A stretch of 38,115 nt of DNA from Sporosarcina sp. ZBG7A. Its GTDB lineage: Bacteria; Bacillota; Bacilli; Bacillales_A; Planococcaceae. Made by a program: the position numbers and the translations under genes. This document shows, piece by piece, positions 31,749 through 38,115 of this stretch. Location of the stretch: NCBI RefSeq assembly GCF_000813425.1, contig NZ_JWIB01000061.1, positions 1 through 38,115 on the forward strand. Reading direction: 5' to 3'. A model generated the notes under the pieces. The model was given only the letters and a program-made list of their open reading frames with translations, searched no databases and was not told the DNA's origin. The first letter of the stretch is position 1, and each line of letters begins with the position of its first letter.

Positions 31749-34700
31749 ATGGCAACAGCTGAAACGCAACAAGAGATTTACAAACCGACACATCACGTGC
31801 GATTTGTAACAGCATCGAGTCTATTTGACGGTCACGATGCGAGCATTAATATCATGCGACGCATTTTACAATCGACAGGTGCAGAAGTTATTCACCTCGG
31901 ACACAACCGATCTGTGGAAGAAGTCGTGAACGCGGCAATCCAGGAAGACGTCCAAGGAATCGCGATTTCATCGTACCAAGGTGGGCATGTCGAGTACTTC
32001 AAATACATGTACGACTTGTTGAAGGAACGCGGTGCGGGTCATATTAAAATCTATGGCGGCGGGGGCGGCGTCATTATCCCGAAAGAAATTAAAGAGCTAC
32101 ACCAATACGGCATCGCATGGATCTTCTCTCCTGAAGACGGTCGCAAACTCGGCCTTCAAGGGATGATCAATCGCATGGTCGAAGAGTGCGATTACGCAAC
32201 GGAAGTGAAGGACGAAATGGCTTATTTGGAGCAAGTCGAAACAACAAAGCCCGAGTTGCTTGCGAACCTCATAACGTATGCCGAAGAGCACTATGCAGAT
32301 CAAGACGAGAAAGCTTTGACTCTACTGAATCGCGCGCGTGAACTAACTAAAGGTACGCCGGTTCTCGGGATAACGGGGACAGGGGGAGCCGGAAAAAGTT
32401 CTCTAACGGATGAATTAATCCGCAGATTCCTTCATGAGCTACCGGATCGGAAAGTAGCGATTCTGTCCATCGACCCGACGAAACAGAAAACGGGTGGAGC
32501 GCTTCTAGGCGACCGGATCCGGATGAATGCCATCTTCAATAAGCGCGTCTTCATGCGCAGTCTTGCAACACGTGGCTCTCGCACGGAACTTTCTGGTGCG
32601 TTGAAAGACGTGCTTGATATCGTCAAGGTAGCGGGCTATGACTTGATCATCGTGGAAACGAGCGGTATCGGGCAAGGGGACGCAGAAATCGACGAAGTCT
32701 CTGACGTTTCGATGTACGTAATGACGAGCGAATTCGGAGCACCTTCACAACTTGAGAAGATCGACATGATCGATTTTGCAGACTTGATCGCTATTAACAA
32801 ATTTGAACGAAAAGGCTCAGAAGATGCATTGAGCCAAGTTCAGAAACAGTACCAACGTAGCCGCCTTTTATTTGATAAATCGTTGGAAACAATGCCTGTC
32901 TACGGTACAATCGCGAGCCAGTTCAATGATAAAGGGACAAATACTTTATTCGCTGCAATCGTTGATACGCTGAATAAAAAATGTGGAAGCGACTGGACGA
33001 CGTCTTACACCGAATTCGTGAAAACACAGAAACAAAACGTCATCATTCCGAACGACCGCCTGCAATACTTACGTGAAATCGCAACGACGGTCCGTGGCTA
33101 CCATAAACACGCAGAACAGCAAGCCCATCTTGCAACGAGGATGTATCAGCTCGAAGGAGCGCTCGCAGAAGTGCGCGAAAAGTCACCTGAAGATGCACTC
33201 GTGAAATCACTTGAGAAGCTCCATGACAACGTCCGCAACGAGATGACTGCTGAATCTAGACGCATTCTGGATAACTGGAACACGTTGAAAGAATCGTATG
33301 CACAAGACGAATTCGTCACGAAAATCCGGGATAAAGAACTCCGGACAGCGCTGACGACAACGAGTTTATCCGGATTGAAAATCCCTAAAGTGGCGTTGCC
33401 GAAGTTCAAAGACTACGGCGAAATTATTCGTTGGGTTTACAAAGAAAACGTACCGGGCTCATATCCGTATACAGCAGGCGTATTCCCTTTCAAACGAGAA
33501 GGGGAAGATCCGAAACGTCAGTTCGCGGGAGAAGGAACACCGGAACGTACCAATCGCCGGTTCCATTACTTGTCGAAAGACGACGATGCAAAACGTCTAT
33601 CTACAGCATTCGACTCGGTAACACTTTACGGAGAAGATCCTGACGAACGCCCGGATATTTACGGGAAAGTAGGAGAATCTGGCGTTAACATTTGTACACT
33701 TGAGGATATGAAAAAGCTCTACGCTGGATTTGATCTATGTGCGCCATCGACTTCCGTTTCGATGACCATCAACGGTCCTGCACCGATTATCCTAGCGATG
33801 TTCATGAATACTGCGATCGATCAGCAAGTGAAGAAACAGGAAGAAGAACTTGGCCGCAATTTATCTGTGGATGAATTCACGGAAGTTCGGGAAGCAACGC
33901 TGAAAGTCGTTCGTGGAACGGTGCAAGCCGACATTCTAAAAGAAGATCAAGGGCAAAATACATGTATCTTCTCGACAGAATTTGCTCTTCGAATGATGGG
34001 GGATATTCAGCAGTATTTCATTAACAAAAAAGTACGTAATTATTACTCTGTGTCCATTTCGGGCTATCATATTGCAGAAGCTGGGGCAAATCCGATTTCA
34101 CAACTTGCATTTACACTTGCAAACGGCTTCACGTATGTCGAATATTATTTGAGCCGTGGGATGAACATCGATGACTTCGCACCGAACTTATCGTTCTTCT
34201 TCTCGAACGGTCTCGATCCGGAGTACACGGTCATCGGTCGCGTTGCACGTCGCATCTGGGCAATTGCAATGCGTGAGAAATACGGTGCTAACGACCGTAG
34301 CCAAAAGCTGAAATATCACGTCCAGACGTCAGGTCGTTCACTGCACGCGCAGGAAATCGATTTCAATGATATTCGTACGACATTGCAAGCACTCATGGCA
34401 TTGCAAGATAACTGTAACTCTCTTCACACAAATGCGTATGACGAAGCAATCACGACACCTACGGAAGAATCCGTTCGTCGCGCTATGGCAATCCAGATGA
34501 TTATTACAAAAGAGCACGGTCTTTCGAAGAACGAAAACCCGCTCCAAGGGTCATTCATTGCAGAAGAACTGACGGACCTTGTCGAAGAAGCAGTCCTTCA
34601 AGAATTCGACAAACTCAACGACCGTGGCGGCGTCCTGGGCTCAATGGAAACGCAGTACCAACGAGGCAAAATTCAAGAAGAATCCATGTTGTACGAGATG

Positions 34701-35018
34701 AAGAAACACTCAGGAGAACTCCCAATCATCGGCGTCAACACCTACTTGAACCCGAACCCGCCATCTGAAGAAGACATCGACAGCATGGAACTCGCACGCG
34801 CAACGCAAGAAGAAAAAGAAACACAAATCAAAAACCTGCGCACGTTCCAATCCGCTCACAGCAGCGAAGCAGAACAAGCACTCGCAGACCTAAAACAACT
34901 CGCCATTTCAGGCGGCAACATCTTCGAGGCACTTATGGACACCGTAAAAGTCGCAAGCCTCGGCCAAATCACCAACGCCCTATACGAAGTAGGCGGCCAA
35001 TACCGTCGTAATATGTAA
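31749..35018 (+). CDS. icmF: Fused isobutyryl-CoA mutase IcmF
   Basis: This 1089-residue adenosylcobalamin enzyme interconverts isobutyryl-CoA and n-butyryl-CoA; some relatives act on pivalyl-CoA. Domain order is that of IcmF: B12-binding domain (1 to about 150, axial ligand His29 in [16 protein letters not shown]), a MeaI-like G-protein chaperone (about 200-430, P-loop GTGGAGKSS at 210-218), a linker, and the substrate-binding mutase barrel (about 560-1089, with [20 protein letters not shown] and [14 protein letters not shown]). All three domains look intact. The ATG at 31749 follows AAAGGGGTG; the frame opens 39 nt earlier. It is the evident consumer of the coenzyme made by the upstream operon. 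Confidence 0.95.
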   Translation: MATAETQQEIYKPTHHVRFVTASSLFDGHDASINIMRRILQSTGAEVIHLGHNRSVEEVVNAAIQEDVQGIAISSYQGGHVEYFKYMYDLLKERGAGHIKIYGGGGGVIIPKEIKELHQYGIAWIFSPEDGRKLGLQGMINRMVEECDYATEVKDEMAYLEQVETTKPELLANLITYAEEHYADQDEKALTLLNRARELTKGTPVLGITGTGGAGKSSLTDELIRRFLHELPDRKVAILSIDPTKQKTGGALLGDRIRMNAIFNKRVFMRSLATRGSRTELSGALKDVLDIVKVAGYDLIIVETSGIGQGDAEIDEVSDVSMYVMTSEFGAPSQLEKIDMIDFADLIAINKFERKGSEDALSQVQKQYQRSRLLFDKSLETMPVYGTIASQFNDKGTNTLFAAIVDTLNKKCGSDWTTSYTEFVKTQKQNVIIPNDRLQYLREIATTVRGYHKHAEQQAHLATRMYQLEGALAEVREKSPEDALVKSLEKLHDNVRNEMTAESRRILDNWNTLKESYAQDEFVTKIRDKELRTALTTTSLSGLKIPKVALPKFKDYGEIIRWVYKENVPGSYPYTAGVFPFKREGEDPKRQFAGEGTPERTNRRFHYLSKDDDAKRLSTAFDSVTLYGEDPDERPDIYGKVGESGVNICTLEDMKKLYAGFDLCAPSTSVSMTINGPAPIILAMFMNTAIDQQVKKQEEELGRNLSVDEFTEVREATLKVVRGTVQADILKEDQGQNTCIFSTEFALRMMGDIQQYFINKKVRNYYSVSISGYHIAEAGANPISQLAFTLANGFTYVEYYLSRGMNIDDFAPNLSFFFSNGLDPEYTVIGRVARRIWAIAMREKYGANDRSQKLKYHVQTSGRSLHAQEIDFNDIRTTLQALMALQDNCNSLHTNAYDEAITTPTEESVRRAMAIQMIITKEHGLSKNENPLQGSFIAEELTDLVEEAVLQEFDKLNDRGGVLGSMETQYQRGKIQEESMLYEMKKHSGELPIIGVNTYLNPNPPSEEDIDSMELARATQEEKETQIKNLRTFQSAHSSEAEQALADLKQLAISGGNIFEALMDTVKVASLGQITNALYEVGGQYRRNM

Positions 35019-35030
35019 CATGCGTACTAA

Positions 35031-35064
35031 AAAAGAGCGGGGGAAATCCCCTCGCTCTATTTAG
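35031..35064 (+). terminator. Terminator of icmF
   Basis: GAGCGGGGG and CCCCTCGCTC form a strong stem around AAAT, preceded by an A-run and followed by TATTTA. The T-run is weak but the stem is strong. Confidence 0.75.
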
Positions 35065-35234
35065 TGCGTTTTCGTGTGTAATTTGCGGAATTGGAATTAG
35101 CAGCGTTTTCTATTATCCATCCACTTAACGTGGAGGATGCTCGCTATATATGTTTTCTATGTTTATCTATAGCTTATAAGAGGTCCCACTCTCCTCAACA
35201 CTTCCAGAGAATATCCTATATATCCAGAATATCC

Positions 35235-35361
35235 GTTGATCGAAACGAAAGAAGGCGACTCCTGCGGATCAGCGAAAATCGAAGACCCCGCAAGGAGCGA
35301 AGCGAACTGAGGAGACTGAGATTGAGCCCGCGGAAAGCGTCCGTCTGAAGTGCAGATCAAC
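35235..35361. repeat. Structured Bacillales-type intergenic repeat, about 127 bp
   Basis: The block is bounded by a 7-bp terminal inverted repeat GTTGATC / GATCAAC. Inside it, CTCCTGCGG (35258-35266) pairs with CCGCAAGGAG (one bulge), followed by GAGGAGACTGAG-like and CCCGCGGAAAGCGTCCGTCTG segments. From memory, near-identical blocks (GGCGACTCCTGCGG...GAAGACCCCGC...CCGCGGAAAGCG) are dispersed between genes in many Bacillales genomes. It is unlike the 20-21 nt arrays. The rest of the 453-nt gap after icmF holds its terminator and nothing else I recognise. Confidence 0.65.
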
Positions 35362-35471
35362 ACAGTCCTACTAGCCCACCCGAATTTATTCACAAACAAA
35401 ATGAATTTCAGTGGATTTTAAACCCAAAACCCGAGTATACTATAAAGAATGGCCGAAAAGGGGTGCGGAAG

Positions 35472-35639
35472 TTGAAGATGGCACTTCATCTTGTTATCAT
35501 AATCATTCTAATCGTACTAACCTATCTCCTCTACGGAGAAGGATTTGGTGCAGTTCCCTTCCTGCTCGCGGCCGTATATTTACTCGTGATCAGCTGGAAA
35601 GAATTCAAGCGTTTCCGTACGAATAGAAAAACCCTGTAA
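35472..35639 (+). CDS. Small single- or double-pass membrane protein, 55 residues
   Basis: A TTG codon at 35472 lies 8 nt after AAAGGGG and opens a 55-codon frame; an ATG two codons later would give 53 residues. The product reads K-M-A-L-H then a long hydrophobic stretch (VIIIILIVLTYLLY), a short GEGFGAVP turn, a second hydrophobic stretch (FLLAAVYLLVISW) and a basic tail (KEFKRFRTNRK). Two short membrane helices with a positive C-terminus are likely. It lies 51 nt before rpoE on the same strand. The family is not recognised. Confidence 0.65.
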   Translation: MKMALHLVIIIILIVLTYLLYGEGFGAVPFLLAAVYLLVISWKEFKRFRTNRKTL

Positions 35640-35690
35640 CAAAGCACCAGTCGAATACATGAAAAAAGCTTCAGAAAGGGCGTGCATCTC

Positions 35691-36239
35691 ATGGACTATA
35701 AAAACATGACAAAAGAACAACTACAAGAGGAATCAATGATCGATATTACATTTGCAATTTTTGAAGATCGTCGCGAACCTATTACATTTCAAAAACTAAT
35801 GGATGAAATCCGTAGTCTTACAGGCGTCAGCAAAAAAGAAATGGAAGAGCGTCTTCCCCAATTCTACACAGACATCAACATCGACGGTCGTTTCATGGCT
35901 ATGAACGACGGCGGATGGGCCCTTCGTGAATGGTACCCAGTCGATCAGATTGAAGAAGAAACTGCACCAGTCGTTAAAACTCGTAAGAAAAAGAAAAAAG
36001 CTTCAGATGACGACGATGAGTTGGAAGACTTGGATGAGTTGGACGAGGATGAAATCTTCGAAGAAGACTATGAAGAACTCGGCGATGAAAAAGACGTGGA
36101 TGACGAGGATGATGACGTAGATGCCGACGAAGACGAAGTCGAAGATCCCGCCGAAGGTCTTGAAATCATTCCTGATGAGGACATCGAATTAGATGAAGAA
36201 GATGATGAGGAAGAAGAGGACGAGGAAGAAGAATTATAA
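35691..36239 (+). CDS. rpoE: RNA polymerase delta subunit RpoE
   Basis: This 182-residue delta subunit of Gram-positive RNA polymerase increases specificity and recycling of the enzyme. The N-terminal folded HARE-HTH domain (about 8-85) shows EESMIDITFAIFEDRREP and DGRFMAMNDGGWALREWYPVD. A KTRKKKKKAS basic patch (about 96-105) precedes a long Asp/Glu-rich disordered tail to the end, the hallmark of delta. The ATG at 35691 follows GAAAGGG; a GTG nine bases upstream is in frame but too close to the ribosome site. Confidence 0.95.
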   Translation: MDYKNMTKEQLQEESMIDITFAIFEDRREPITFQKLMDEIRSLTGVSKKEMEERLPQFYTDINIDGRFMAMNDGGWALREWYPVDQIEEETAPVVKTRKKKKKASDDDDELEDLDELDEDEIFEEDYEELGDEKDVDDEDDDVDADEDEVEDPAEGLEIIPDEDIELDEEDDEEEEDEEEEL

Positions 36240-36246
36240 TCAATCC

Positions 36247-36284
36247 TTGACTTCTAAAGTCATCCGCTATACAATCTAATTGGG
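36247..36284 (+). promoter_or_regulatory. pyrG promoter with reiterative-transcription start GGGCTCC
   Basis: TTGACT (36247-36252), a 17-nt spacer and TACAAT (36270-36275) are followed 7 nt later by GGGCTCC starting at 36282. This is the arrangement of the B. subtilis pyrG promoter, where low CTP makes RNA polymerase add extra G residues at the GGG start. Confidence 0.85.
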
Positions 36285-36295
36285 CTCCTTTTTAA

Positions 36296-38023
<1,728 letters not shown>

Positions 38024-38034
38024 TGAAAACCAAA

Positions 38035-38071
38035 CCCCCTATTCCGCGTGATGCAGAATAGGGGATTTTTT
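38035..38071 (+). terminator. Terminator of pyrG
   Basis: CCCCTATTC / GAATAGGGG form a perfect 9-bp stem around an 11-nt loop, followed by ATTTTTT. Confidence 0.92.
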
Positions 38072-38099
38072 CATGAATTAAAATCAGGAAGGGACGAAT

Positions 38100-38115
38100 C
38101 TGCTCAAGCGAATAG
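38100..38115 (+). repeat. Start of a further family 2 array (A10)
   Basis: The last bases read CTGCTCAAGCGAATAG, one half-unit of the CCGCTCAAGCGAG type, cut by the window edge. A single unit is weak evidence, but the position just after a terminator fits the other arrays. Confidence 0.5.

Noticed and set aside
35411..35626. 71-residue frame before rpoE
   Set aside because: Its composition is not protein-like; the overlapping frame at 35472-35639 has a ribosome site and clear membrane helices.

Overview
The window is a chromosomal segment of a spore-forming, low-to-mid GC Gram-positive bacterium of the order Bacillales. It is most like Planococcaceae such as Sporosarcina; the genus is inferred from gene order and protein flavour, not proven. 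The backbone follows the Bacillus subtilis ywf-ywg-ywh-ywi order (hemQ, lipL, rsfA, ywfO, ywgA, ywhB, ywhD, pbpG, ywiB, argS) and ends at the canonical rpoE-pyrG pair. rsfA and a PbpG-type penicillin-binding protein point to sporulation. No tRNA, rRNA, transposase, phage gene or CRISPR array was seen.

Layout. 1-1992: a NERD-domain gene between two tandem-repeat arrays. 1993-12228: conserved housekeeping genes. 12229-13044: repeat-rich spacer, then a promoter, an adenosylcobalamin riboswitch and its terminator. 13045-22897: a tightly coupled eleven-gene corrinoid salvage operon (btuF, btuC, btuD-cbiZ fusion, cbiB, cobD-cobU fusion, short cobQ, cobS, cobC, a second CobU-like gene, pduO-type adenosyltransferase, and a PurM-like probable alpha-ribazole kinase). 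23430-35018: an acyl-CoA degradation block (FadF-like Fe-S membrane protein, thiolase, 3-hydroxyacyl-CoA dehydrogenase, two acyl-CoA dehydrogenases, a TetR regulator, and the B12-dependent fused isobutyryl-CoA mutase IcmF). 35472-38023: a small membrane protein, rpoE and pyrG.

How the genes fit together. The salvage operon imports corrinoids, cleaves the cobinamide side chain (CbiZ), rebuilds it (CobD, CbiB, CobU, CobS, CobC) and adenosylates it (PduO), under riboswitch control. IcmF, about 9 kb downstream, uses the product, and the genes between them oxidise short or branched acyl-CoAs.

Two things stand out. (1) Nearly every long intergenic gap holds an array with a 20-21 nt half-period. 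The two main families alternate (A)TCA and (C)TCA half-units: GTGATCATAA/GTGCTCATAA, and GTGATCAAGC/CCGCTCAAGC. Two further arrays have unrelated motifs but an exact 21-nt period. Several arrays sit beside a dispersed GCGAAGCGC element. (2) PyrG sits at its normal locus behind an intact CTP-sensing attenuator, yet the catalytic cysteine of its glutaminase domain is glycine and several other usually invariant positions are changed. A CobQ without its amidotransferase domain and CobU features divided between two genes are also notable.
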